Of a stretch of 64,000 nucleotides of DNA, positions 33,725 to 45,116 are shown one piece after another. Under the pieces are notes generated by a model. It did no database searches. It saw only the letters and a list, made by a program, of their open reading frames with translations, and was not told the origin of the DNA. The stretch spans positions 195,403,960-195,467,959 of the forward strand of contig OU015492.1 in the NCBI GenBank assembly GCA_907164885.2, given 5' to 3'. The DNA is from Dolomedes plantarius (taxonomy: Eukaryota; Arthropoda; Arachnida; Araneae; Dolomedidae). Both the position numbers and the translations under genes were made by a program. Position 1 is the stretch's first letter; every line of letters starts with the position of its first letter.

Positions 33725-34260
33725 GCGTTTATTAGAACCCTTGTTCTTATTCTCGTTCTTGAAGTGAATTATTCGAATATGGTTCTGGCTGCAAACCTGT
33801 AGAAGTTTTTGTATATAAGATTCCTGAGGAAATATTCCCTTGAACTTGGTAATCATAAGAAGAGCACCGCCAACGATATTGTTATCAAAATCCCAAATTT
33901 CGATTTTCTGTGATAAATATCTTCGCATTTCATAAACCACAGTTAGCCCCCAGGGCCATTTTTCAAACTCATCTTAGGACATGAACATGTAGGCCAAAGA
34001 TCTTCCATTTGGACACGGTGTTTTCCTTTCTTCCTAGCGTAATGACGAATGATCTTCCTTTGTAGTGTGATAAATGGGCAAACGTAAGGAGCAGGTTCTT
34101 TGATATATATTGATGATCTTGCGTTACTGGGGTGTCTTAAAACCATATCACGGAATTTGCTTGATAGATATCTTTGATGTCAGATATGTTCCATTTTGAA
34201 TCAGCTACGGGATAAACTCATTTCGCATTTAATGTTGGATTTGGGTCGACTATCCGCATC
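33725..34260 (-). pseudogene. Unidentified coding-like remnant
   Basis: I do not recognise the product. On the minus strand one phase reads from about 34260 to 33946, broken only by two stops (one near 34205, one at 34180-34182), with well-mixed, non-repetitive residues: HQRYLSSKFRDMVLRHPSNA, YIKEPAPYVCPFITLQRKII, HYARKKGKHRVQMEDLWPTC. A second phase continues 33940-33725 with MRRYLSQKIEIWDFDNNIVG and LLMITKFKGIFPQES. Base use is less AT-rich than its surroundings. It may be a decayed host gene or processed copy. The frames could also be fortuitous. Confidence 0.25.
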
Positions 34261-34599
34261 TATGCTTAACGAGACACTTTTCCACGTAAGTAGTTCTCAA
34301 CAGCAATTTTAATTTAAATACAAATCAGAAATCACTAATCTTAGGTAATCAACTTCTGGATGTTTGGATGTATCGTAACTCACATTTGTGAATTGTCCAT
34401 AGAAACAATCACACTTAATAATACTCAAACTGATAATGAAGTATTAATTAGTTCGAAACTAGTTGCCTAAGTTGGATTTTAAGAAGCTATGTGTTCAGGC
34501 TTTGAATATACCAATAGAATCTAATAATGTTTTAAGTTAAAATGATTCGACGTTTAGGAATTATCATTTACTTTGGAGAAACTAAAGAATACCACTAGT

Positions 34600-34990
34600 T
34601 GGTACCTGTTAAAACATGACGGCTAGATAGTAAATAAATGTACTAATACACAAATTATATTCAACACATCACTGCCAAATGTTGAAAATGATAATAATGC
34701 GCAGAAACAAATTAATGTGTTTAAGCGGCCTCGTGCTTAGAGAGTATCTAAAGTCAGATTTTAAAATGTCACTGAGCATGCGCAGAAAGCAATTATTTTA
34801 ATTGTAAATTATCGCTAATTAAACAGTGCGAAATAAACAACTTCCACCAGGTTTAATCTTATATTTCACAAATATAATTATCATAAAAATAAAAATGGCA
34901 GAGAGAGATTTAGAGAGACTCCTCGGAATAGACGTGTTTATCATTAAAGCATGTCAGTGAGCATGCGCAGGAACAGTGAGTTTCTAAAGA
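34600..34990 (-). repeat. Dispersed repeat family Z, copy 2 (without Y)
   Basis: Reverse complement of 6180-6335 joined to 6766-7020. The join CTCTGCCATTTTTATTTTTA|TGATAATTAT has no Y between. The far end (ACCAACTAGT, TTTATTTACTA) also matches parts of the 393-bp units at 7.7-8.8 kb, linking those units to the same family. Confidence 0.82.
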
Positions 34991-35252
34991 CGGTGTTATT
35001 GCGTTGGATGTCCAATTTAGACGGATGGAAGCAGATATTAAATTCAACAATAAACTTTATTCAATCTCCTTCATCACCTATCGGTTATAGATCAGCGAGC
35101 GAAGTGTTCGCATGAATCGAGAATTTCTCAAGACACAATACTGCCACGCCACCTATCGGTGTCGTGCAACATAAAATGACATTGAATGGTGGTGCCATCT
35201 ATTATACAGGAAATGAAATGAAATGCATTTAAATTAAATAAAATAGGTTAGC
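34991..35252. other. Unique sequence before the hAT element
   Basis: CACCTATCGG occurs twice (about 35077 and 35151). Nothing else was recognised. Confidence 0.4.
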
Positions 35253-35464
35253 ACTACAACCAGGGACGGATTTACATATTTTTATGCCCTAGGCCAAAGC
35301 ACCATTTTGCGCCCCCTTCCTTCCATTTAAATTTTTGACTTATAACATTAGATTTAATATATAGTAAGAGTTTTTGAAACATATATACTTAATAAACATT
35401 TGAATAACATATTTTTAATAAAATTTTTCTACATAATTTCTTCTAATTTATCTAAAAATTACAA

Positions 35465-35680
35465 TTAAAATTTTTTCCTTCGTGCTTTTGCCCATGAAAA
35501 TTCTTTAATAGTTTCATTGAAGTCAACAGATCTTGTTAAATCTGCTTCAATACAAAGAAGTGCCTTCTTGTTTAGTTTGTCTTGTTGCAGCAAAGATCTT
35601 AAATGATCTTTGATTCTTTTTAGTGCGGAAAAATATGTTTCTGCAGAGGCATTTATGGCAGGTGTGCACACCTGCCACAA
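35465..35680 (-). pseudogene. hAT transposase C-terminal (dimerisation) fragment
   Basis: hAT transposases act as multimers through a conserved C-terminal region. The minus strand encodes 71 residues with NASAETYFSALKRIKDHLRS followed by LNKKALLCIEADL, matching the S-x-R/T-x-F-S-x-L-K/R-x-I-K-x-x-L-R-S pattern of that domain. It ends FSWAKARRKKF about 200 bp from the left terminus, as expected for the 3' end of the gene. The upstream catalytic and zinc-finger parts were not found between 35700 and 37400; that interval is AT-rich with stops. TTTTAATTACAG just upstream could be a splice acceptor, so a spliced transposase cannot be excluded. Confidence 0.8.
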
Positions 35681-35699
35681 ATTAAATTTCTTTTAATCT

Positions 35700-37360
35700 G
35701 TAATTAAAAGAAAAGTTTGAACAAGAAAAAGCATGAACAAGAACACTTAAAAATGTTGGTGCAAAACAATTGAACTAACGAGCTAAAAACAATATAAAAG
35801 CAAAATTCTCATATATGTATTAATTGACATAAAAATAACTATATGGAATAAAAATAATTTATATTAAAAAATAGCTACTAGCACACTAATAAAACTTCAA
35901 AATAAAAAAAAAGTTAAATAGTTCTCTTTTAAAAAATATTTTTCACTTTTACATTTAGACTAAAAGTATAAAATACCCTTAGCTTTAAATGGTAAAATAT
36001 TGAACTATTTAAACAAACATAATGTACTTTTAATAACACTCGTATCTAGTTCTAGATTATTATTTTTTTCTACTAGAGCCTCCTGTAACACCCAACACGA
36101 GACTTTTCGGTCAAAAGACATTTCATCCCTTTTCATAACTAAAAGTTTAGAGACCCCAGCCCAGGTATAGCTTTACTTAACAGAATTAAAATCAAGTACA
36201 CTCATTAAAAAAATTAAGCAAAATAATAATGATAATAATAATAATAAAAACATTTTTCAAAGCAAATCAAGTTAATATTAAAAATAAATTAAAACTAAAC
36301 TCACCTTATAACTGTTAATATTGAAGACTTTAGATCTGGAAATTACGCGATAGAAAAGGTCTTTGTTTAAAATAGCAAGAAATGTTTATAGGTCCAGATG
36401 AAAAAACTAACTGAAATAGTAAGCTCACAACAACAATTTATGTTTTGTATACTGCAAAAGGTTGACAAAGCACTCAGCCAAAATGAGCTTGCAGATCACA
36501 CTCTAACGGAAAAACAAGTCTCTTTTCGTATCAAAACCAAACACGGGCACTGCCCTTTAACCCCTTGAGGCTCCATCCGTCCTCTCCTTCCTTTTAATTC
36601 CCTCTCAACCGGGATTGGCACGCGTCCCCTTAGATGTTCACTTTTGGGAACTCTAATTAGCCCAAGTTATGGCTTCTCCCAGGGAAAAATTTAGAAGAAA
36701 AGACCCGAGAAATATTTCGGTTCCCTTTGACAAAATTAACTGTCTCTTTTCTAAGATGACCCATTCAGGTTGCAGACACTCTAGCGGTTTCAATATAATA
36801 GTCCATTTTTCTTGAAAGAAACACCTTGCACAGAAAGACACCCTAGTCCGGTGTACACACAATGATTCGTTCACCTTGAAACAGTTTCTAAACCTGGAGG
36901 GTGCCATCGTTCGTTATACCACGCTCCTTTAACAACGGGACGGCAATTACTGGACAGATGACGATGGGTTGGGAGTTTAAAAACCATTAGTAATATTATC
37001 GGACTGCCCCTGGTCTGAAATATGTTTTTGGAGGAAAAAGCGAGGGCTGTTTGCTCTTTGTCAAATGTATCGAAAGATACAGCGGAAGTTGTCTTTTGTG
37101 AGGTTCAAGTCAGACTGCTTTCTGCTATCATTATCCCTTCTAATTGCGAGAATTCTTAACCTCCTTCTCGTTAACTCATAATGGATGTTTTGGAAAAGAA
37201 TGAAAGAAAAAGAAGGAAAAAATAATTAGTCAGTTGACGAAAAAGTTATTTCAAAATGCTTATATTGCAAATAAAAATTTTTAGGATACATATAAATAAA
37301 AACGAAAAAGAAAAAAAATGAACTTTCTCGTTTTATATCGATAAAAATTTTATAATTTGG
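35700..37360. other. Interior of the hAT element, no further domain recognised
   Basis: 35700-36540 is AT-rich. 36540-37000 is GC-richer and may be the 5' leader. A frame at 36653-36907 minus shows no domain. Confidence 0.4.
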
Positions 37361-37453
37361 TTGTTACTTCTTCAAAATTTACGCCCTCTTAACGGCTGCG
37401 CCCTGGGCCATGGCCTAGGTTGGCCTTATGGGAAATCCGTACCTGACTACAAC

Positions 37454-37648
37454 AGATTTAAACATTCTGAGCATGCGAAGAAATCAATTTTTAATTGTAA
37501 ATTTTCGCTAATTAATAGAAATTGCGGTTACAAAAACAAAATTTTACAAATCTACTGATTACAATCTTTCGTTTAAGAAAGATTATGAAGTAAATTGATG
37601 TAGTAGTTTTCTCTCACGGACTGCCCAAAAATTCTGCTCAGTAACTTA
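37454..37648 (-). repeat. Dispersed repeat family Z, copy 3 (partial)
   Basis: Reverse complement of 6013-6220. It is cut at its inner edge by the hAT element at 37445; the hAT target ACTACAAC belongs to this copy. Confidence 0.82.
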
Positions 37649-39271
37649 AATATATAGATATAATGCCGAAAATTTTTAAAGCTTACAATCTAACTTGCCC
37701 ACAAATTGGAAATTTCCGTGAAAAGCAGTAATAGAGTTATTTAAGAATATTTCAACAGAATAAAGCAACATTTTGAAAAAATTATACGCTTTGAAAGATA
37801 TAATGTTTAATCTTTTTAACTATAATTAATTTTGAAGTTTTTTTTTCTAGACCAACTCCGTTTTATTTTTCCAGCTTTTTCATACCTCGTTTTAAGTATA
37901 AAAAACTGGAAAGAAAAAAATAATGTAGTTCTTAAAGCTTAGTTTTTTAGCAAAATATATTTGTTCATAAAGTGTGCAAACACATAAAACTCAGATATGT
38001 CATTTATTGTAATTAAATGTCTTTAAAAATTACGCTTTTTAAAATGATTTCCTGAATTTAAGAACGGTTACTTTTCGTAGGATTTCCAAATCATATTGTT
38101 TTTTGTTACATTTAGTATTTTATATTTTAGTTTGAACAGACGACACTGTGGTTACCTCTAGAATATATTATTATGAGGAGTTTGCCATTAAACCGATTAT
38201 CCTCTTGTACTATTTTTTTTTCAGAAAAAAGACGATTTTACAATATTATTTACAGAGATCTCATGCCAAGGAGAAAAAATATTTTCCATTCTTACATAAA
38301 ATAACTTATCCAAAGATTGTGAAAATATGGAATCATGCCTGATTAAGTTTATTAAGGGATGTTAATGATATTTCAATCCTTAGAACTGTAAATAGCAAAG
38401 CTTTATGTTCACATCTACCCAAACGTTTTCAGAGCAATTTTTCTATACAACTATTTCCTATTCATTTGTATCATTTGTTAAATGAAGTGTCACATGACAA
38501 GTGACAAATGAGTTCAAAGAAAAATTGTGCCAGCATACCGGTAGAACCCTCATTGATCAAAGCTCATAAAAGACTATATTTGCGAAAGCAGATGGAACCC
38601 AGGCAAAACTATGAAGAATTATAACTCATGAAATTTTATTTATTCGGGGAAAATACATATTAAAAAAAGTTTATATATTAAAAGAGGGCCAAGAAATTTA
38701 TTATGGATATAACTTAAAAATAATTGCATTCAGAAAATGTTTCAAACTTTTTTTTCGTAATATTCTTGAAATTTTAGCTGCAGTAGAAAGCCGTTCATAC
38801 GTATACTCAGTTCATACGTATATCTCAGTAATTCGAAAATTTTACAAATCCGTTGTGCGTTTCAAATGAATCAATGTTGAATTACTGTCGTTATATGTTA
38901 CTGAGTTAAGCCTAAATTTCATTCTCACATTTAATTTTCCTAACAGGGAGTAGAAAGAGTGTAAAACTTTCCCACGGATCAGAAATTTTGCTAAATGCAA
39001 TTATGTACCTCATGAAATTTGGTAAATAATTTCTTACATTTAGATAGTACATTGGAAGAGTAGAAAGAGCGAAATTTGAAAGTTCGAAAGACATCGAACG
39101 ATGTCACAGGATGAATTGATAGAAGAGACCAAAATATAAGAGTAGGACATGGAACAAGGAAAGAGAATACATTCCAGCTCAGAAAATAGCAATAATTTAT
39201 AACTCCATAATATCCTTCTTAAATTAAGATAATTTGAATTAAAGCATAAAATTTGCATTAATTAGACGGAA
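37649..39271. other. AT-rich sequence, nothing recognised
   Basis: Short frames only (38148-38342, 38912-39094, 39040-39258). Confidence 0.4.
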
Positions 39272-39612
39272 TATGGATAGTTTTTCATTGCACTCCGAAC
39301 ACACTCAACACGCTAAGGATAGTTTTACATTGCACTTGAAAATTACTCAACATACTAAGGATAGTTTTACATTGCACTCCAAAAACACTCAATATGCTAA
39401 GGATAATTTTACATTGCACCACAAAAATACTCAACATGCTAAGGATAGTTTTACATTGCACTACAAAAATGCTCACCATGCTAAGGATAGTTTTACGTTG
39501 CACTCCAAGAATACTCAACACGCTTAGGATAGTTTTACCTTGCACTACAAAAATATTCAACACGCTAAGGATAGTTTTACATTGCATTACAAAAATCCCC
39601 AACACGCTAAGT
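39272..39612. repeat. Minisatellite, eight units of about 42 bp
   Basis: Unit core CTAAGGATAGTTTTACATTG followed by CACT, a variable CCAAAAA and CACTCAACA. Starts are spaced 42-43 bp from about 39272 to 39570. As 42 is a multiple of three and the unit has no stop in several phases, open frames appear on both strands (39273-39527 plus, 39285-39605 minus, 39394-39615 plus), each a 14-residue repeat. There is no sign that any is translated. Confidence 0.95.
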
Positions 39613-41262
39613 TAGCAAATTATTGTGCAGAAAGATTAAAAAAATTCTTTTAAACCATTAATTTGAGGAAAATACTGAAAATATTTCAAATGCATTTTAA
39701 TGCAGATAAATATTAATATTATTGATACATTTTTAGAGGGAGCGAATCCACCTGACACAAAAAATAAAAGGAAAAAATAAGGGAATTAAAACAGACAACG
39801 TTTAAGATGTAGTGAGTAGTGTTTAAACACTACAAAGCCAATCACTATCACTAGTTTTAACATTAGACTATATCTTATCAGTAGCACTAGGGATAGTTTT
39901 TTAACCTCTGCAGTTGTTACATAAAATTAATTCGTTTCAGTTTTATTTGTCCGAATCAAATTTTACTTATACGCAATTCGGAATTATAAATTTTTGGGCT
40001 GCATCATGTTTTAAATAACTCTCTATGGTAATCTGGACTCAATATGGAATGGTAGCTTACTTTGTCTTGCATTAATACATGCCAAAAATCAGTGCACTAC
40101 AGATTTTTTTGTTTTATGTTTCATGTAGCACCTTGTTAGACAGTCAACTAAATTCGTAGAATTTGAATATAACAATTTTTCATTGGTATAACATAACTGT
40201 TTCAATATTTATGATATTAAATTCCTTTTATTTACTTTCTCTCTCTCTGAATATATATTCAAACGTAGATATATTAGAGCTGCCCTCTTTTCCAAATGTT
40301 TTGGGATAAAATTCAATAAATTGAATACTTACGTAACTAAGTATCAATGTGTAAAATTATTATAGAAGTCAACTTGAATAACCAAGTAAAAAATTAAAAT
40401 GCCAACGGAAATCTTAATCATTCAGAAAATTTTTATATCAACAGAGCATTTTTGTAAGAAAATTTTAAATTCTTTCAAATGAGAATTAACATATTATCTT
40501 ACAATCAATCTACGTATAACAACGTTACGTACCTTATACTAAAGATACGCTGCATTGCTACTTTTCAGATTTGGATAATTTAAGCTGAATTTCCCAAGAA
40601 AATTACGTACATATGAGTGTTTATTCAGTATCTAAGTATTCTCGTATATGATACAATTCCCATCTTTCATATAAAATATAAAATAAACATCTGGTTCTAT
40701 AATACATATCACTATATGATACATATCATCACGCTACTTAAGTTCAAAAATTTAACAGTGAATGAATTCAGCATAAATTAAAAAATATGGTATTCCCCTA
40801 AAAGCACTTCTTTTAAAACTAAATCTGTTCAGTGTTAGAATAGGAAAATAATGAATTTCTTAAGATTAGTAACTACAAAGGCTTCTATCCTAAAAATTTA
40901 TATTATTCAATGCGCATTTTTATTTAATCATCACATAAAAGGAATAAAAAGCATATCGTTGCACTATAGAATAAACACACTCAAACAGAGGATGAAGAAA
41001 TCAAATAAATATTTAGAATAATAATGAAAAAACCTCCTCAAAATAGGTAGAAATTATCTTTACAATGGAAGTAACCATTTCAATCATGAAATATCAAAAA
41101 CGAGATCAAATCATAAAGAAGAAAAAAATAAGTAGTGTTATGACACTAAGAGAATAAATAAATTACCATTATTTAATTAAAAACCATTCTCACTAATCTT
41201 ATATTAAATTATACAAAACATTTAAGCTTTAGAATATAATTTATGTGAATAAAAACGTATTT
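39613..41262. other. AT-rich sequence, nothing recognised
   Basis: No repeat, RNA or domain seen. Confidence 0.4.
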
Positions 41263-41644
41263 CTGTGACATTCTTGCAGATGTTGATATGGCCGAAAAAT
41301 TCAGTTTTATGTTTTAAGTTGATATGTCACACTTAAAATTGGTTATTTAATGTGGCAAAAGCTGATATGTGCAATTATGAAATAATACTAAGTTATTCGT
41401 ATTGGCAAATGCTGTTATGCATAAAAGAGTTTTTTCTCAATCCCCCCGCAAAATTTTAGTCCCTAATTGAAAATTTTCATTGAAGACTAGCCATATGCTT
41501 CAGGTTGAATATGAGTATTAACTAAAGAATATTTGGATAGAAAAACTTAATTGAGTGATTTTTTTATTTCCCAACAAAAGTTACTTTTTCAATTTGCTGA
41601 AAACATGAAAAAATGACATATCAACATCTGCCATAACGCCACAG
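41263..41644 (-). mobile_element. MITE family M1, copy 2 (382 bp)
   Basis: Opposite orientation to 32196-32556. The right end GACATATCAACATCTGCCAT, AACGCCACAG is well preserved; the left end is more diverged (CTGTGACATTCTTGCAGATG). ATTT flanks both sides (41259-41262 and 41645-41648). Shared interior: AAATAATACTAAGTTATTCG and TTGAATATGAGTATT. Confidence 0.83.
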
Positions 41645-41648
41645 ATTT

Positions 41649-42020
41649 ATTCGTCTTTAAAAGCATTTTTCTTTTTCGATAAGTCAAAATTAAGGAGACT
41701 GAAAGGAAGGTCTACATTTGGTTGAGTAATTCAGGCAATTTTTCTTTTGAAAAATGATCTGAAATGCCTTGCCATCAATCGAGATTTACCAGCTTCTAAA
41801 GTATGTCTCATCCTTATAAAGACAGATAGTGACTAGAAGGTACTACTCTCTCGCGCGGAAATCAGAATTATCTTTATAGGCAGTATCCAATAACCACTTA
41901 CTCCGTTTGCATCAGGCAAGTCATCACTCCTATCAACTGTCATCAGTCTATGCTTTTCTTTTCATTTTTGAACCTGACGGCAAAATAATTATTTAAGAAA
42001 GTTGCATTGGATTTTCTGTT
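41649..42020. other. Unique sequence, nothing recognised
   Basis: No feature seen. Confidence 0.4.
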
Positions 42021-42023
42021 TTA

Positions 42024-42263
42024 GATGGGGTGACGAAGATAACTGTTATTACATGTGCGTTACCGCTCATCATTGAAAATTCAGAATTCCTCGCTCCTGG
42101 GTTCGTGGTGATAAGTAACCTTACGTCTACCATCACTGGAATAACACATCTGAAACATTCAGCGGATAATTTAGTTAAGTCCATGGACTGCATTTTGAAA
42201 TCGCTTATGATTGAATCAAATGCTTTCTTTTTCTCCTCTCTCTTTAGGGAAACAATAACGTAA
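42024..42263 (+). other. Possible orphan exon, weak
   Basis: An acceptor-like GATTTTCTGTTTTAG ends at about 42023 and is followed by a plus-strand frame of about 78 residues (VTKITVITCALPLIIENSEF ...) ending at TAA 42263. The minus strand is also open over the same stretch (92 residues, 42271-41993). A second acceptor-like CTCCTCTCTCTTTAG lies at 42232-42246. No family is recognised. GC content is above the local average. It could be an exon on either strand or neither. Confidence 0.2.
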
Positions 42264-42271
42264 TGTGACAT

Positions 42272-44855
42272 TCACGTCATAGACATAAAAAATAATAGAA
42301 CATAATGGTTCATTTGAAGGTTATCATTCGAGAAGCAACTCCTTTTTGAGTGTCAAGACTGTGCTAATTCCCATTATATGTGATTTATCTCCCTGTTGGT
42401 TTTCATCGAATATTAAGAACTTTTCGCACTTTTTTCAATCCTTAATCAGGTGAGACATCAAATATCAACTACCAAGAGTTAAATGAGGTAAATTTACGCT
42501 GAATTACATGTTTAAATCACCTATTATGGAATCATATGCTATCTATCGGTGAAAAATTAAACTTACACTAGCGCCAAAGTCATGGTATTCGCAACAATAA
42601 TATGTTATTTCTAACTGATGCACATTATAAGGGAAAGAAACGTCATTTTTCATTTATTAATATAAAAAATCTAAATAGCCTTCAGATATTTATTGAAGAC
42701 TCAGCTCAATCAACTCGTCCATAGTTATTAAATTTCATCTTAAAAGGAAAAGAAAAGTCATTTTCCCCATTTTTAAAGAAAAAAAATCTGAATGCAGTGT
42801 TCAAACTAATGAAATTATAAAAGACAGTTATAAAAAAAGGTTTTTAAATAAAACTTCGTTAGCCGCTATTGCTATCAAAATACGGATAAAGCTTCTATCA
42901 ATGATCTTTTTAAATCCACAAAATATATCTATGGTGTCCGGTATAAAGGACTTAAGTCAAAAACAGTGATTTAAATATACCAAGTTATTGGCTTTTATAC
43001 CAATGGCAGATATATAATTACGACTTGAGTCTTTTCTACAAAGATATGTACTTTTGTATACAAAATTGATAAACTTTAACCTTTTATACAAGTTAAAAGA
43101 TTTTTGTTTTGTTTTTATCAATAAAAACAAATACCTAAAAATCACCTTTTTTGACTTACGCCCTTTATACCGGGTACCATAGATATATCATAATGATTGA
43201 AAATTAAGGTGTCTTTAATTGATTTTTCCTTGCTAAATATAACGGAATTAAGATTTGTTACACATCATATTTCATTTAAACAGATATTTACCAACACAGA
43301 TGCCTAATTATGTGCAACTAAAAGTCAGCCAATTCTTGAGCTGGCTGACTCTAAGAACTTTTGATAAGATTATACTCAATTAACAAATCACATGCGATTC
43401 TTCAAATATAAATGAAACGTTTCAATCAGAAGATCTTCTCTTGTCATTATCATGATGGTAATAAAGATCCCTTCATCGAGAACAAGATTAATAAGGTTAC
43501 ACACAATGAAGCAAATATAAACCTTACCCAGTGGAAATCACATAATTCTCAAGAGAGTGATTTGCCGATGTCGAAACAAGTGAAGAATGTCAAATGAAGT
43601 GTTTGATAGTATCACAAAGAATCTGGTAAAATTTCAGGATAATTTCCTGCATACTTTTCTCTTTTTTTGTATTTTAGTCAGTTCAATTTATTTTCACTGA
43701 TAATGGTAACAATAGTTATTATGAAAAAATAATAAAATGTGATGTTCCTAATATTACTTTAAAATGTTCTACAAATTTTCTAGGAGCTTTATTTGAATTT
43801 TATTCTGTTTACATGAATATTTTATTATTTCGATGGATAAATGGTTGATTTTTCTCATGAATAAAAGGCTACCTGCACAGTCTATTTCTACATGTTACAA
43901 ATTAGTAACAATTCATCAGATGTGTATCTCCTGCAACCTTTAACAAGCTATGAAGCAGCTTCATTTGAATTTATGTCTGTTTTAAGGCACATTTATAACT
44001 TTGGTGGACGACGGTTGGTTTTTATCATGAACAATCACTACTCAGTGCTACATATTTTATTTTCACTTTATAAGATGAGTGAGTGTATGTGCGCAACTGA
44101 ATCTATTCAGCTATTGGCTGATGAAGACTCTATGCCATGCAGGGTTTACCTGAAGAAAGCCTGGTTATGAGTAAAATCTGACATTCTTCAAAGTATCCAT
44201 TATGGAAGTGATAATACCATAACTTCAGATCATCATGTTAAATTTTTGTTTGCCATTTTCTAAAGGAAAAATGTAGGTAATTCATGTTGGTGTTTTTGGA
44301 GTTTCTAATCCTCTGGCATCCGAATATAATTCAGATGAGATCCATGAGATTGTTGATTTGGGCATAATTAAGAACGAGAAGAGGAGTTAATTCATGTACC
44401 CTCAGAAATCATTCTTCCTCATGGATATAACCTTCTGGAGAGCTGAATTTGCAATTTCTCATCTGCATAGATTACTCATAGACCTGGCCTGATGCATAGA
44501 TTCGAGAAAATGGATGTCACGGGGTCATGATATTTTTGTGTTGAAAGAGCGATGAAGTGTCAATAACGCAGAATGTAAGAAGAGAACATCTCGTTAATAG
44601 AATAGAAAGGTAGTTGATAAGATGGAGAAAGGCGAGATAAGTGATACTAGCGATAGGAAATGGTTATTACTGCCCAGCAGAAACCAAAGATATTTTAGCA
44701 CTAACAAGAAGGGAGAGAGATTTTAAAGAAGAGGGGGTGAACTACACGTGCAAGATGTCAAAGGTTCTCGCTAGAAGTTACTGGAGTCAGAGACGGGGAG
44801 CGTGAGAATTAGATAGCTTGTGAAAGCAAGATGGCAATATGAAGGTAGAAATGTG
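42272..44855. other. Mostly AT-rich sequence, no gene recognised
   Basis: Frames at 43412-43597 and 43892-44170 have no confident domain. 44330-44385 reads DEIHEIVDLGIIKNEKR, faintly like the start of a Ty3/Gypsy reverse transcriptase, but nothing downstream supports it. 44560-44850 is purine-rich. Confidence 0.3.
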
Positions 44856-44856
44856 A

Positions 44857-44942
44857 AATACGCCCCTAAGAAAGGATTGGTCAGAGTCAATCATATATAC
44901 GCCCCTAAGAAAGGATTGGTCAGAGTCAATCATATAGATATA
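44857..44942. repeat. 41-bp tandem duplication
   Basis: TACGCCCCTAAGAAAGGATT followed by GGTCAGAGTCAATCATATA occurs twice in direct succession. Confidence 0.95.
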
Positions 44943-45057
44943 CCCTCAGACCAATGATAGGGCTGAGAGAGGGCAATGAAACAGAGGAATCTACCAATAA
45001 GATCCCCAAGGGATGGAATTAAGGAAGAGGAAGAAGGATATTTAAGAGAGGCGAAGA

Positions 45058-45059
<2 letters not shown>

Positions 45060-45108
<49 letters not shown>
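45060..45108. repeat. (TA)n microsatellite
   Basis: Pure TA run next to a Helitron-type end. Confidence 0.97.
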
Positions 45109-45111
<3 letters not shown>

Positions 45112-45116
45112 GTATA

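Larger units (their letters stand above)
35261..37445 (-). mobile_element. hAT transposon, 2.2 kb, with perfect 8-bp target duplication
   Basis: Ends CAGGGACGGATTTAC (35261) and the complement of CAGGTACGGATTTCC (ending 37445), two mismatches in 15. ACTACAAC stands on both sides (35253-35260 and 37446-37453), an exact 8-bp duplication as hAT elements make. Subterminal GC-rich stretches (GCCCTAGGCC, GCGCCCTGGGCC) are shared. Only the C-terminal part of a transposase is recognisable inside, so the element is likely internally deleted or eroded. Its right flank is family Z sequence. Confidence 0.92.

Noticed and set aside
43892..44400. Possible Ty3/Gypsy remnant (VDLGIIKNEKR and an RNase H-like stretch)
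   Set aside because: The two motifs are in the wrong order, short and without supporting downstream motifs; too weak to annotate.
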